From contig NZ_CP094288.1 of the NCBI RefSeq assembly GCF_022693705.1, positions 572,490-636,489 on the forward strand: a stretch of 64,000 bases of DNA. Direction: 5' to 3'. Every line of letters begins with the position of its first letter. Position 1 is the first letter of the stretch. This document shows positions 1-7,974 of the stretch, piece by piece. The notes under the pieces are model-generated. The model saw only the letters and a program-made list of their open reading frames with translations. It searched no databases and had not been told where the DNA came from. Made by a program: the position numbers and the translations under genes. Origin of the DNA: Infirmifilum sp. NZ (GTDB lineage: Archaea; Thermoproteota; Thermoprotei; Thermofilales; Thermofilaceae).

Positions 1-82
1 CTATGTTAACTATGCTGATCACAAGCATAAGCGTAAAGGCAAAGAAGAGGAGGATGAGCAGGATTTCAGCGGGAAGCCTCAA
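1..82 (-). CDS. N-terminus of a small membrane protein (partial, runs off left edge)
   Basis: An open frame begins at a TTG at 82-80 and stays open for 27 codons to the window edge. After five residues (LRLPAE) it becomes a continuous hydrophobic stretch rich in L, I, F and V, typical of a first membrane helix. It lies just downstream of the DsbA-like gene on the same strand and overlaps its last bases. In hyperthermophilic archaea, DsbA-like proteins are often paired with a membrane VKOR/DsbB-type partner, so that is a possible identity, but too little sequence is visible to decide. Confidence 0.45.
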   Translation of the reverse strand, partial: MRLPAEILLILLFFAFTLMLVISIVNI

Positions 83-86
83 GGTT

Positions 87-1388
87 CTATCCCTGTGACT
101 CGAGCCAGGAGAGTATGGACGCAAACTGCTCCTGCGTGATGCAGGGCTTCAGCTGCAGGCATCCAGTTATGACGAGGCCTTTTCTGCTATCTTTGTTCCA
201 GAAGAATAGCGTAGGAGTACCTGTGTATCCGATGTTTAGCAGTTGCTGGGCGTTCTGCTGGACCTCAGCGACCGTGCTGTTAGTGCAAGCGAGGGCTTTC
301 TCCACGATCGTATCCTGCAAGTATCTCAACGCTATTTTCCTGGCGTCGCTCAGGGTTGTCGATACACCGCTCGCGTAGAGGTCATGGGTGATGTTGAAGT
401 ACGCTGACGGGTCTCTTGAGTAGTTGTAAACGCACCTCGTAAACGCGTGCATGTCTGTGACCTCTGGGTGTACTATGAGGTCTACGAAGACCAGGCGAAT
501 CCTGTTTTCCTTGACCAGGGACTGCAGGTAGCTACCCATGTTCGTGATGAGGTCTGCGCAGAAGGGGCAGTGGTAGTCCTCCAAGATGTACAGCGTAATG
601 GGGGCATCCTCCCCGTATGCTACGCCGTTCTCGAGAAGGCTCGGCGGTGGGCTATGAGTTTCGTAAACCCCTATGTTCAGGTACTCCATCAAGGAGCTCT
701 GAGTGTTGTTTGAAAGACCATATATGTTGTCTCGGAGCTTCACGAGGTACGGCACCCCCTCGGAGAGGTTGAAGTCCGATCTGAAGACGACTGCAGGCAG
801 AGTCTGCAGTGGCACCCCCAACTCTTCTGGCCTTGACGTCGAGATCTTCGATATGTTGGCCAGCGCTACCTGGGTGAGCAGGTCCCTGAGCTGCTGCTCG
901 CTGATGTTGATTTTCGCGAAAGGCGCTGAGCTCTCGACGATCACAGCTTCAGCGGTGGCTCCGAAGCTAGGGCTGACACCCTGGTAGTAGGCTAGGACGG
1001 CGGATATCGAGGGGGAAATCACTTTGTACTCGCCTACGCTCCCAGAGGTGAACTGGGCCAGAGCCGGGAGGTCCCCTTTGTAGAGCAACGCAGGGTATAC
1101 TCGCAGCCTCTGGGACAGTGACGAGGCTGGCACGGGACATACCGGCGTGTTGATGATGTTTATCCCGTAGTAGCTCTGCAGGATAGACTTGAACGCCGAG
1201 GTGATAGAGTCCATCGCGTTCTTCTGCTGCTCGTTCTCGTACACGTAGACCAGCGAGGGTGAGGGACAACCCGGCGCCTGAGGCTGCGTAGATGGGAGCG
1301 GTATTAGGCCCTTAAGCGTGAAGAACGCGAGTAAGCCGATGGCTACCAGCGCGGTAGCTACTATCAACAGCACGTGCTCTTTTTTCAT
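87..1388 (-). CDS. Membrane-anchored DsbA-like thiol:disulfide protein
   Basis: This 433-residue protein has a membrane anchor or signal at about residues 6-26. A long extracytoplasmic part follows. A thioredoxin/DsbA-like domain fills the C-terminal half. The redox motif CPFC is at residues 274-277 after a beta strand ending ILEDYH, and the cis-proline loop reads TGTPTLFF. Residues 45-120 resemble a second thioredoxin-like fold that lacks CxxC. Further cysteines near the C-terminus may form a structural disulfide. It most likely makes or moves disulfides outside the membrane. Oxidase versus isomerase cannot be decided from sequence. The next gene downstream is a membrane protein that may be its redox partner. 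Confidence 0.8.
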   Translation of the reverse strand: MKKEHVLLIVATALVAIGLLAFFTLKGLIPLPSTQPQAPGCPSPSLVYVYENEQQKNAMDSITSAFKSILQSYYGINIINTPVCPVPASSLSQRLRVYPALLYKGDLPALAQFTSGSVGEYKVISPSISAVLAYYQGVSPSFGATAEAVIVESSAPFAKINISEQQLRDLLTQVALANISKISTSRPEELGVPLQTLPAVVFRSDFNLSEGVPYLVKLRDNIYGLSNNTQSSLMEYLNIGVYETHSPPPSLLENGVAYGEDAPITLYILEDYHCPFCADLITNMGSYLQSLVKENRIRLVFVDLIVHPEVTDMHAFTRCVYNYSRDPSAYFNITHDLYASGVSTTLSDARKIALRYLQDTIVEKALACTNSTVAEVQQNAQQLLNIGYTGTPTLFFWNKDSRKGLVITGCLQLKPCITQEQFASILSWLESQG

Positions 1389-1471
1389 CGAGCTTTCAGT
1401 CCTCGGAGCTGTAAGAGCGTAGCCTGTGAAATAAACCTGTCTGCCAGCCTAACCGCCTCAGCAGAGAGAAG

Positions 1472-1480
1472 ATATATAAA
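1472..1480 (+). promoter_or_regulatory. TATA box of the aminotransferase gene
   Basis: The sequence ATATATAAA lies in an AT-rich patch and is centred 27 bases before the GTG at 1503. This is the spacing expected for a leaderless archaeal transcript and is the main reason for choosing that start. Confidence 0.75.
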
Positions 1481-1502
1481 TCATTTTCAGCAATTTTTTT
1501 AC

Positions 1503-2711
1503 GTGAGTAAAGTCCTAGGCCTCTCCAAGAGGATAAGCAGGCTGGACTACCCTATAAGGAAGTACAACGCGCTTGCGAGGAGCCTCGAGGAGAAGGGTGA
1601 GAAGGTCATTTATCTCAACATAGGTGACCCGCTGAAGTACGACTTCCAAACACCGAGAGAGCTCATCGAGGAGGCCTACCGCGCGATGCTCGAAAACCAC
1701 AACTACTACGCTTCATCGGAAGGTGTCCGCGAGCTACAGGAGGCGATCGCGTACAAGGAGAAGGTGTGGAACGGCGTCGAAGTTGAGAGCAGGAATGTTC
1801 TCGTGACGAGCGGCGTGTCGGAGGGTATAAACGCCCTGTTCGCCGCGCTTGTGGACGATGGCGAGAAGGTTCTGATACCTGATCCCAGCTACCCCCTTTA
1901 CATAAACTTCGCAGACTTCTACAACGCGAACAAGGTGTTTTACCCGCTGGTAGAAGAGGAGGGATGGGTACCTGACACGGACAGGCTTCGGAGGCTTGTA
2001 GATAATAACGTTAAGTTCATAGTGGTGAACAACCCGCACAACCCCACTGGCGCTGTGTACCCCGTGAAGACGATCAAAGAGATCCTCGACATAGCCGCGG
2101 AGTGGGACATCCCTGTCGTCAGCGATGAGATCTACGACGCGTTGACTTTTGAAGGCGAGTTTGTGAGTACCGCTAGGGTTGCAAGCAAGGACAACGTTGT
2201 GATAGGACTGAACGGCTTCTCGAAGACCTTCCTCGCCACGGGGTGGAGGCTCGGCTACGTGTACCTCAAGGGGCCTGAGGAGAAGGTTTCGCAGATCCGC
2301 TCAGCTATTCTGGCTTTTCTGATGACTAGGCTTTCCGCGGTCACGCCGTTGCAGGTCGCGCTGGCTAGGTTCGCCAGGAGGAAGCCACTGTTCCTCGAGG
2401 AGGTTAGGAGGAAGATGGATGAAAGGAGGAGGTTCACCTTTAAGCGCCTCAACGAGATCCCGGGCTTCCGGCTCCCCGTAGCCCCGGCAGGCGCTTTCTA
2501 CGCTTTCCCCCGTGTAGAGGCTAACATGAGTGACGAGGAGTTTGCCAGGCGGCTACTGCTGGAGGAGAAAGTCTTCGTGGTCTATGGCTCCGGCTTCGGG
2601 CCCGTTGGTGCAGGCCACGTAAGGCTTGTGTTCCTGCCGCCGCTTGAGGTGCTAGAGGAGGCCTTCAACAGGATCGAAAGGTTCATGAGAAGAATTCAGC
2701 GCACATCTTAG
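1503..2711 (+). CDS. Class I/II PLP-dependent aminotransferase (alanine/aspartate type)
   Basis: This 402-residue fold-type I aminotransferase transfers an amino group between an amino acid and a 2-oxo acid. Visible hallmarks are the N-terminal LNIGDP, the strand VVNNPHNPTG, the DEIYD aspartate motif, and SKTFLATGWRLGY with the PLP lysine near residue 241. A C-terminal arginine lies in the HVRL segment. The frame is open up to 1374, but the TATA box fixes the leaderless GTG at 1503, and the extra 43 residues upstream do not look like protein. Substrate is not readable from sequence; a second class I aminotransferase lies at 47498-48691. Confidence 0.9.
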   Translation: MSKVLGLSKRISRLDYPIRKYNALARSLEEKGEKVIYLNIGDPLKYDFQTPRELIEEAYRAMLENHNYYASSEGVRELQEAIAYKEKVWNGVEVESRNVLVTSGVSEGINALFAALVDDGEKVLIPDPSYPLYINFADFYNANKVFYPLVEEEGWVPDTDRLRRLVDNNVKFIVVNNPHNPTGAVYPVKTIKEILDIAAEWDIPVVSDEIYDALTFEGEFVSTARVASKDNVVIGLNGFSKTFLATGWRLGYVYLKGPEEKVSQIRSAILAFLMTRLSAVTPLQVALARFARRKPLFLEEVRRKMDERRRFTFKRLNEIPGFRLPVAPAGAFYAFPRVEANMSDEEFARRLLLEEKVFVVYGSGFGPVGAGHVRLVFLPPLEVLEEAFNRIERFMRRIQRTS

Positions 2712-2756
2712 CCTCACTCCCGTGAGCGCGCCCTCACCCCTAAGGAGACAACGATC

Positions 2757-2879
2757 ATATTAAAGCCCTTACTCTTGCTAGGTCGGTGGGATCTACCCGC
2801 AGAGCATCCCGGTGAACTGGTTTCCCGTGGGCTGTTTAGATCCGGAGGGGTTTCCCGCGAAGGATTAAGGAGTAGCGGC
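2757..2879 (+). other. Intergenic tract with promoter-like start and coding-like debris
   Basis: A TATA-like CATATTAAAG at 2757-2766 is followed by about 110 bases that are GC-rich like the genes. The frame from a TAG near 2780 to a TAA at about 2868 reads like protein (it contains IPVNWFPVGC and DPEGFPAKD) but has no ATG or TTG and only an internal GTG. The nine bases GGTTTCCCG occur twice, 30 bases apart (2819 and 2849). It could be a gene remnant, a very small ORF or an unrecognised RNA. It matches no RNA family that I recognise. Confidence 0.3.
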
Positions 2880-3299
2880 TCAAGGCGTGACCTGTATGCC
2901 CCTTCTCTTGGCTATTTCTTTAAGGTCGGCATCGTACGTGGCTAGGACCGCGCCGAGGCGCTGGGCGAGGACTAGGATTATGTAGTCGTTTATCATAGTT
3001 GGGTCTGCGCTGTCCTCTTTCATCCACTCAAGAGCCTTTAGAAAAACCTCACTGTTCTCGCTGATGTAGATGAAGCGCGTATCCCCGAAGTATTCCTCGA
3101 GCTTCTCCCTGACGACGTCTAGGTCTATCTTAAACTTCGTCAGGAGCAACCACAAGTACTCGTGGAGGACAATGGATGCCATGTACACTCTGTCTGCATC
3201 ATCTAGAAGCTCGGACGCTTCAGCGTGTTTCTCGCTGTCCTCGAAGGTGTCGTGGAGCAGAATGTCTGTGTCTACGACAAGCCTGGTTACGTCTCCCAT
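2880..3299 (-). CDS. vapC: VapC-type PIN-domain toxin (ribonuclease)
   Basis: This 139-residue PIN-domain protein has the opening strand LVVDTDILL with the first conserved aspartate. A middle acidic residue lies in SIVLHEYLWLL, and a C-terminal acidic cluster lies in PTMINDYIILVLAQ and ATYDADL. PIN toxins cleave RNA with a divalent metal held by these acids. The upstream gene, overlapping by 13 bases, encodes an AbrB-type antitoxin, so the two form a VapBC toxin-antitoxin pair. All expected acidic residues are present, so the toxin is probably intact. Confidence 0.88.
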   Translation of the reverse strand: MGDVTRLVVDTDILLHDTFEDSEKHAEASELLDDADRVYMASIVLHEYLWLLLTKFKIDLDVVREKLEEYFGDTRFIYISENSEVFLKALEWMKEDSADPTMINDYIILVLAQRLGAVLATYDADLKEIAKRRGIQVTP

Positions 3300-3541
3300 C
3301 TGGCCACCACCAGCTCATCGAGGGCTTCCTTTATTAACCTCTCCATCTCCTCTGTTGTTACCTGCCGCCCTAGTTTAAGTGGTGCTCTCTTGCTCCGAAA
3401 CCTGAGAACCAGGTTTGAGCCCTCACGGGTTATGGTTACGTACGAGCCGGGCGCTACCCCTAGCTCGTTTAGAAGGGGTGCCGGGATCTTTAAGGTGCCG
3501 TCTTCGCCTAACCTAACTATGTAGCGTTTACGCGCAGGCAC
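3287..3541 (-). CDS. vapB: VapB/AbrB-type antitoxin
   Basis: This 84-residue protein begins with a SpoVT/AbrB swapped-hairpin DNA-binding domain (RYIVRLGEDGTLKIPAPLL and GVAPGSYVTITR). A C-terminal helix (TTEEMERLIKEAL) would occupy the VapC active site. It starts at GTG with a TATA box 26 bases upstream. Its 3' end overlaps the vapC start, so the two are translated together. It should bind its own promoter and neutralise the toxin. Confidence 0.88.
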   Translation of the reverse strand: MPARKRYIVRLGEDGTLKIPAPLLNELGVAPGSYVTITREGSNLVLRFRSKRAPLKLGRQVTTEEMERLIKEALDELVVARWET

Positions 3542-3563
3542 AAGAGGCTCATAGCATTCGCGG

Positions 3564-3571
3564 CTTTTATA
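3564..3571 (-). promoter_or_regulatory. TATA box of vapBC
   Basis: On the minus strand this reads TATAAAAG, centred about 26 bases before the vapB GTG, so the operon is leaderless. The AbrB-type antitoxin would be expected to autoregulate here. Confidence 0.65.
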
Positions 3572-3633
3572 CCTTAGCCGGACGAGATAACGTTTTAATG
3601 AGACGTGCTACATGCTAAACTAGGTTTACGCGG

Positions 3634-4014
3634 ATGTCGGAGGCAAGGACTTTCGAGCTTGACGGTGTAAAGTTTACGCTCCTAGAGGGTTTCAAGGACC
3701 TTTACAGAGTGCTGGCTGCGCAACCAGTCGGTGAAAGGTGGGATGTGCTCGCGGTAGACGAGTACATGACTGCTGAGATCGTGTCGATGGGCAACGTGGT
3801 AAGAGTAGCTTTATACGCTGAGGTCAATACCGAGAAGATTCCCGAGCAGGTACCTGCGGATCAAGACATTGAGGTTGAGGCGGAGCCTGGAAAGGTAAAA
3901 CTGCGCTTCCTAGCTGATTACACGTTTCAGGGCAGGACTACTGCGTTAGCCATAGTGAACCGCGTGAACAAGTTTAGGGGAGTACTCTCATCCATTCTGA
4001 GCTCTTCGAGGTAG
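3634..4014 (+). CDS. Conserved-looking protein of unknown function
   Basis: This 126-residue soluble protein is not recognised. It appears to be mostly alternating strands (FELDGVKFTLLEG, RVALYAEV, KVKLRFLADYTF) with a C-terminal helix. There is no signal peptide, membrane helix or cysteine. It starts at ATG and is transcribed away from vapBC. A weak TTTTAAT box about 37 bases upstream suggests a short leader. Codon use is like its neighbours, so it is probably a real gene. Confidence 0.6.
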   Translation: MSEARTFELDGVKFTLLEGFKDLYRVLAAQPVGERWDVLAVDEYMTAEIVSMGNVVRVALYAEVNTEKIPEQVPADQDIEVEAEPGKVKLRFLADYTFQGRTTALAIVNRVNKFRGVLSSILSSSR

Positions 4015-4045
4015 CCTGTACCTTATATTCCCGGGAGGGCGCCGG

Positions 4046-4065
4046 TCTTTACAAGCGAGTAAAGA
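4046..4065 (+). terminator. Perfect 7-bp hairpin after the 126-residue gene
   Basis: TCTTTAC and GTAAAGA form a perfect 7-bp stem around the loop AAGCGA, 32 bases past the stop codon. There is no T-run after it, so it may be an RNA-processing or protein-binding element rather than a terminator. Confidence 0.3.
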
Positions 4066-4235
4066 AGCCTGTGCGTACCATGATTCGGTGAAAGTTTCAG
4101 CCTTCGATTCACGCGGCATTAGAAGGGATAAAACTAAATTTGGCGTTTACTTTCACTAAAAAAGAAGTTAACGTGCAGAAAGTGAAGACCTTTAGTGATG
4201 GGCCTTAAATAAGCAGGATCAATCCTACCCTTTGG

Positions 4236-4631
4236 GTGGAAATCGTGCCGAAACTTCGCTACGCGCCTGCATGCGACGTGGAAGCCATGGCTAAAGACAT
4301 CGTCGAGAAGCTGGATATGAGGTGGATTAGATTAGAGCATGTCAGGTTCGTAAGGAGTATGGGATCAAAGAGCTCGGCTACCGCGAGGATTTACGGGCTC
4401 CCGAAGTCGTTTCAGGTCGCGTTTAACCTCCCCCCGCTTTACGTCATCGAAGTGATCTCCGAGAAGTTCGACGTGCTCCCAGCCGAGAAGCAAGTGGAAG
4501 TTTTAGTACACGAGCTACTTCATATTCCCAGCAGTTTCTCAGGAGGCCTCCGACCTCACGGCAAGGCTGTTAACGATAGAGTCGTCCGCCGCCTTACAGA
4601 GAAATACCTCTCAAAGTTAGCTAGGCGATGA
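4236..4631 (+). CDS. Putative zinc metallopeptidase (HExxH, COG4900-like)
   Basis: This 131-residue protein has the zincin motif HELLH at about residues 89-93. A following segment, SGGLRPHG, can supply a third ligand. Small archaeal predicted metallopeptidases of the COG4900 type have this layout. It starts at a leaderless GTG with TTAAATAAG about 27 bases upstream; a second in-frame GTG lies three codons later. Its 3' end overlaps the convergent next gene by 11 bases. The substrate is unknown, and no signal peptide is seen, so it is probably cytoplasmic. Confidence 0.72.
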   Translation: MEIVPKLRYAPACDVEAMAKDIVEKLDMRWIRLEHVRFVRSMGSKSSATARIYGLPKSFQVAFNLPPLYVIEVISEKFDVLPAEKQVEVLVHELLHIPSSFSGGLRPHGKAVNDRVVRRLTEKYLSKLARR

Positions 4632-5043
4632 TGTCTGCTTCAATAGGCGTACCTTTGTACTCGCTGGTTACCGCCTCGAGAAAACTTTGAGCTTCGCGAA
4701 TCACCCTCTCAATATAGCTCAAGTCCAGGCACTCGCGGAAAGCATAGCTCACCTCCAGCCCTAACACACCCTCATCCAATCTTATAACGTCAACCGACGC
4801 GGGCTCGGAGATCATTGAGGAAATCTTCCCGGCCAGCTGGTGGGGGTCTGCATCTCTCAGTACAACCGGGATCACTACGCGCAGGCTTCCTTCATCTACC
4901 CTCATTAGTATGGGTGAGCACCGACCACCGCACCAGAGCAGTATTATTGTCTTAGCATCCTCTGAGATGATGTTGAAGTACCCTATTCCTTCAAGCTCCC
5001 TACTAAGCTTCTGCACAACCTCCTCGGGCTGACAGCTTGACAC
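4621..5043 (-). CDS. Protein of unknown function
   Basis: This 140-residue soluble protein is not recognised. It has an alpha/beta pattern with a possible metal or disulfide pair in LLWCGGRCSP. The GTG start is preceded by TTTATTAATAAC at the leaderless distance. It converges on, and overlaps by 11 bases, the metallopeptidase gene. No function is proposed. Confidence 0.6.
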   Translation of the reverse strand: MSSCQPEEVVQKLSRELEGIGYFNIISEDAKTIILLWCGGRCSPILMRVDEGSLRVVIPVVLRDADPHQLAGKISSMISEPASVDVIRLDEGVLGLEVSYAFRECLDLSYIERVIREAQSFLEAVTSEYKGTPIEADIIA

Positions 5044-5084
5044 AAAGTTTAATACACAAAGTTATTAATAAACGTTTTTCTGGA

Positions 5085-6137
5085 CTAACCGGGGAAGAAC
5101 TCTTCCTCGGGGTCCGGGAACTCCCCCCTCGTTCTGTAGCGCTCGATTACTCGCGTCGACAGCCACGGGTACTCGCGCTCGTCGGTCACCAGCAGGGCTC
5201 CGAAAGGCATTTCGGGATTCGTCAAGTATATTATCTCGTATACTAGTCGTTCGAGGTAGCTGGGCGGCTGACCAAGAACCACAGCGCTGGATTCCCCTAC
5301 GAGCGCCTCGTACATGTAGGGAGCCTGTATCATGGTTCTGGCCGTGGACTCCCCCTCTTTACCGCTGAAAACGTAGAGTTTTAAAGGTACGAGCTCTGGG
5401 TTTAGCCTGAAAATCACTCTGTTGTGAGACCATAGGTTGATCACGTGTGTACGGTAGTGGTAGCTCATCAGCTGCCTGCTGGGGGGCTCTATCTTGAAGC
5501 TCTCCTTGATTAAGTTCGACATCTCACTCAGCTTCGTGTAGGCGTACTTCATCTTGAAGTAGAGCACTGTAAGGTCCACCCAGTCGACCCACTTTCTCTC
5601 CTTCGGTTTCTCCGGAACCCTGGACTCAGCGATAACCTCAGACAGTTTTTCTGCCGTTGGCACCACCACGTTGATACCTGGCACATACCTCGTGAGCTTA
5701 CCGCTAGGCAACCAGTACTTCACCTCATAGGTTTTCAGAACGTAGACCGGCTCGCTCCTGAAAGCTGATACGTAGTCATACACGTACTTCTCCGGGACCA
5801 GCGCCTTAACTCCTATGAGCTGCTTCTTCCCGAGTAGCTTGTACACGGCCTGCGTGTAGAGGGGAACTTGCTTCAGCTCCCGCTGCTCGAGTATCACAAA
5901 GACCGATTGGAAGCCCATCATGTCGAAGTGCGGCACGAAAGATATGCCTATGTTTAGCCTGCTGAGCCTTTTCACAACATCGATCACCGTGCTGTAGGGC
6001 AGCGGGGCCAGCTCCGAGATCTTCGAGACGGTGAGCGCCCTCGCCGCGGCTGAGACAACTTTCCACTCATTAGGGTTCAGCTTCAGGGAGAGACCGCTTC
6101 TCGCTATTGCTCCGAGGGAAGCCTCGCTTGCATACAT
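5085..6137 (-). CDS. Putative winged-helix DNA-binding protein of unknown function
   Basis: This is a 350-residue protein. Residues about 22-55 (NEWKVVSAAARALTVSKISE followed by APLPYSTVIDVVKRL) look like a winged helix-turn-helix with a recognition helix. The remaining 290 residues are not recognised. They include basic and aromatic segments such as RKWVDWVDLTVLYFKMKYAY and a strand-rich C-terminus. It may be an archaeal regulator with a sensor domain. The ATG start is preceded by an AT-rich tract (TTTATTAAACG on the minus strand), and it is divergent from the 6278 operon. Confidence 0.55.
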   Translation of the reverse strand: MYASEASLGAIARSGLSLKLNPNEWKVVSAAARALTVSKISELAPLPYSTVIDVVKRLSRLNIGISFVPHFDMMGFQSVFVILEQRELKQVPLYTQAVYKLLGKKQLIGVKALVPEKYVYDYVSAFRSEPVYVLKTYEVKYWLPSGKLTRYVPGINVVVPTAEKLSEVIAESRVPEKPKERKWVDWVDLTVLYFKMKYAYTKLSEMSNLIKESFKIEPPSRQLMSYHYRTHVINLWSHNRVIFRLNPELVPLKLYVFSGKEGESTARTMIQAPYMYEALVGESSAVVLGQPPSYLERLVYEIIYLTNPEMPFGALLVTDEREYPWLSTRVIERYRTRGEFPDPEEEFFPG

Positions 6138-6277
6138 TCATGCGTCCCTGCGAGTCACGTCGTAAAAGCGTTTAATAAAAATATCCTTTTTATTTCGTGT
6201 ATAGACAAAATGTAAAGCTACCAGCCACCCCAGGTAAAGTATATATCGGAATACGAGAAAGATCCAGTTAGCGGGAG

Positions 6278-6568
6278 ATGAGCCAGAGAGCTTCCAGGAG
6301 AACCTGCCCCCAAGGCTACTTCGTCAACAAAGTAGCTGATATTATAGCTAGGGGGGCTAGGCTCGAAGAGCTACAGGCGGTTGCCCTCGAGATCGTGGTC
6401 AGCGAGGTACACCTCAGGGGTCTTTTGGAGGTTAGCGCTGAGGAGGGGGTGCGGGAGGATGTCGAGTCGTTTCTCGAGGAGATAGATAGGGCCAAGAAGA
6501 TGATTTATAGAGCATATAGGGTTTTCGTGTCTGAGGCTAAGCGGACGAGGGTGGTTAAATGGAGGTAG
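6278..6568 (+). CDS. Small helical protein of unknown function, first gene of a three-gene overlap
   Basis: This 96-residue protein is predicted to be largely helical and charged (VREDVESFLEEIDRAKKMIY), with one cysteine near the N-terminus. A TATA-like AGTATATATC at 6238-6247 lies about 35 bases upstream. Its last codons overlap the next gene by 10 bases, which suggests translational coupling with the unknown 141-residue gene and the CYTH protein downstream. No function can be assigned. Confidence 0.6.
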   Translation: MSQRASRRTCPQGYFVNKVADIIARGARLEELQAVALEIVVSEVHLRGLLEVSAEEGVREDVESFLEEIDRAKKMIYRAYRVFVSEAKRTRVVKWR

Positions 6569-6984
6569 AGAGAGGCGTTGAGAGGATTCTTTCTGAGGCC
6601 TCGAGGGACGTTAAAAACAACGTGATCGACCCCCAGCAGATGCGGAACCTGGGGATGGTTCTTCTGTCTATGGGCATTTTGACGGATCAGAGCTACTTTT
6701 ACGTGCTGAGCAATGCTCTGTACACTCTCGCCGATGCGATGAGCTCCTTCATGAGAGTTTCCTCAATGCCTCTCTCCCTCGAGTACCGTGGCAGAACAGA
6801 GAAAGTCCTCGAGGAAATGAAGGATGAAATCTCCCAAGCGTTAAAGGAAATGTCGGATGCCATCAAGGAGCGAGACTCGTGCAAAGCCATGAGCTCAGCC
6901 GCCGCTCTGCTCAAGCTGTCCTACACTATCAACAACCTCGCGGAAAACCTTAAGAACATAGTTGTGGTAGGCCCAGAGGAATGA
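6559..6984 (+). CDS. Helical protein of unknown function, second gene of the overlap
   Basis: This 141-residue all-helical protein has no membrane segment. The central and C-terminal parts (VLEEMKDEISQALKEMSDAI and SAAALLKLSYTINNLAENL) look amphipathic and may form a helical bundle. It overlaps the gene before by 10 bases and the CYTH gene after by 4 bases (ATGA). Co-translation implies a shared process or complex, but the family is not recognised. Confidence 0.6.
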   Translation: MEVERGVERILSEASRDVKNNVIDPQQMRNLGMVLLSMGILTDQSYFYVLSNALYTLADAMSSFMRVSSMPLSLEYRGRTEKVLEEMKDEISQALKEMSDAIKERDSCKAMSSAAALLKLSYTINNLAENLKNIVVVGPEE

Positions 6985-7535
6985 GCACCAGCAGCGTCGA
7001 GTTGGAGGTTAAGTTCAGGTGTAAGGATCTCAACGAGCTGAGGAAAAAGCTCTTAGATATGGGCGCGAAGCCGATCGACAGCGTCGAAATGGTGGACGTT
7101 TACCTCCAGCACCCATGCTGGAACTTCGCTGAGAGGGATGAGGCCCTGCGAGTACGGCTCATACGCTCTTCCCAGTCTCAGGGTGAAAACGTAGAGATCA
7201 CGTATAAGGGGCCCCGCTCGCAAGGCTGGGCTAAAGCCAGAGTAGAGCTGGTCGTAAAGGCAGACAACTTCCAAAGAACGCTTCAGGTCTTCGAAAGCCT
7301 AGGCTTCCGGGAAGTTGCCCGCCTAGCAAAACACAGGGAGTTCTTCGAGATAGATAATGTCGAGGTGTCGCTGGACATGGTCGAGGGGCTGGGAGAGTTT
7401 GTTGAGCTTGAAGACCGGGGAGCTGGAGACGAGGGCTTAAGGAGAGTTGCTGAGAGGCTCGGTCTCCGGGATCTTGTCCGGGAGACGTATTTGGAGCTGT
7501 ATTTGAAGAAGATGGGGGCCAGAGCCCCTACCTAA
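6981..7535 (+). CDS. CYTH-domain protein (class IV adenylate cyclase / CyaB-like)
   Basis: This 184-residue CYTH tunnel-fold protein begins with the strand VELEVKFRC carrying the ExExK signature (E8, E10, K12). Further charged strands follow: DEALRVRLI, VEITYKGP and FVELEDRG. The family includes class IV adenylate cyclases and triphosphatases acting on triphosphate substrates with two metals. Many archaeal members are annotated CyaB without proof of cyclase activity. It is the last gene of an overlapping triplet with two unknown helical proteins. Confidence 0.85.
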   Translation: MSTSSVELEVKFRCKDLNELRKKLLDMGAKPIDSVEMVDVYLQHPCWNFAERDEALRVRLIRSSQSQGENVEITYKGPRSQGWAKARVELVVKADNFQRTLQVFESLGFREVARLAKHREFFEIDNVEVSLDMVEGLGEFVELEDRGAGDEGLRRVAERLGLRDLVRETYLELYLKKMGARAPT

Positions 7536-7974
7536 CGGCTCTCCTCACCGTATCATAGACGTTAAAGAGTATGAGCACTGTGAAGACCGCATCGTACACC
7601 ACACCTGCATTCGCAGAGTCTAAAGCCATAGTTAACAGACTCAAACTTGTCCTCCGGAGCGCGAAGTAGGCAACCGCTAGATAGATAAACCTCATAAAAC
7701 CCTGCAGAGCGATCGAAACCTTTTGAACGTCGATTTGCAGGCCTAGCGACACCACAGCCGCAAGCGGGGGGACCAGTTTCTCGGACTTGTAGATAAAGAG
7801 GGCAACTAGGGTCACGACCACGGCATCGCCCACCTGGAGCCTTGACGACTGAGGAATGGATATCCAAAGTCCTGTTGAGAAGAGGAAGAGAAGAGCTGCT
7901 AGAATGGCGAGAGCGGTCAGCCCCTCCAATGCAAGCCCCTTAGCACTCTTAACGTTGGTCATAACCACGCACAC
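7528..7974 (-). CDS. Multi-pass membrane protein of unknown function
   Basis: This 148-residue protein has about four hydrophobic segments, near residues 17-35, 48-77, 90-105 and 122-140. A short basic C-terminus follows. It lies directly downstream of the MBL-fold gene (no gap) on the same strand and is probably co-transcribed. It overlaps the CYTH gene end by 8 bases. No family is recognised. Confidence 0.55.
   Translation of the reverse strand: MCVVMTNVKSAKGLALEGLTALAILAALLFLFSTGLWISIPQSSRLQVGDAVVVTLVALFIYKSEKLVPPLAAVVSLGLQIDVQKVSIALQGFMRFIYLAVAYFALRRTSLSLLTMALDSANAGVVYDAVFTVLILFNVYDTVRRAVR

Noticed and set aside
1374..1502. 43-residue N-terminal extension of the aminotransferase
   Set aside because: The TATA box lies inside it, and its residues do not resemble the family; the GTG at 1503 fits better.
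2785..2879. SRP RNA, RNase P RNA, 5S rRNA or tRNA
   Set aside because: None of the conserved signatures (GGAAGG-type SRP loop, RNase P core, T-loop) is present.
4080..4195. Operator made of GTGAAAG and CTTTCAC copies before the metallopeptidase
   Set aside because: The copies are 6-8 bases, irregularly spaced and partly palindromic by composition; too weak to call.
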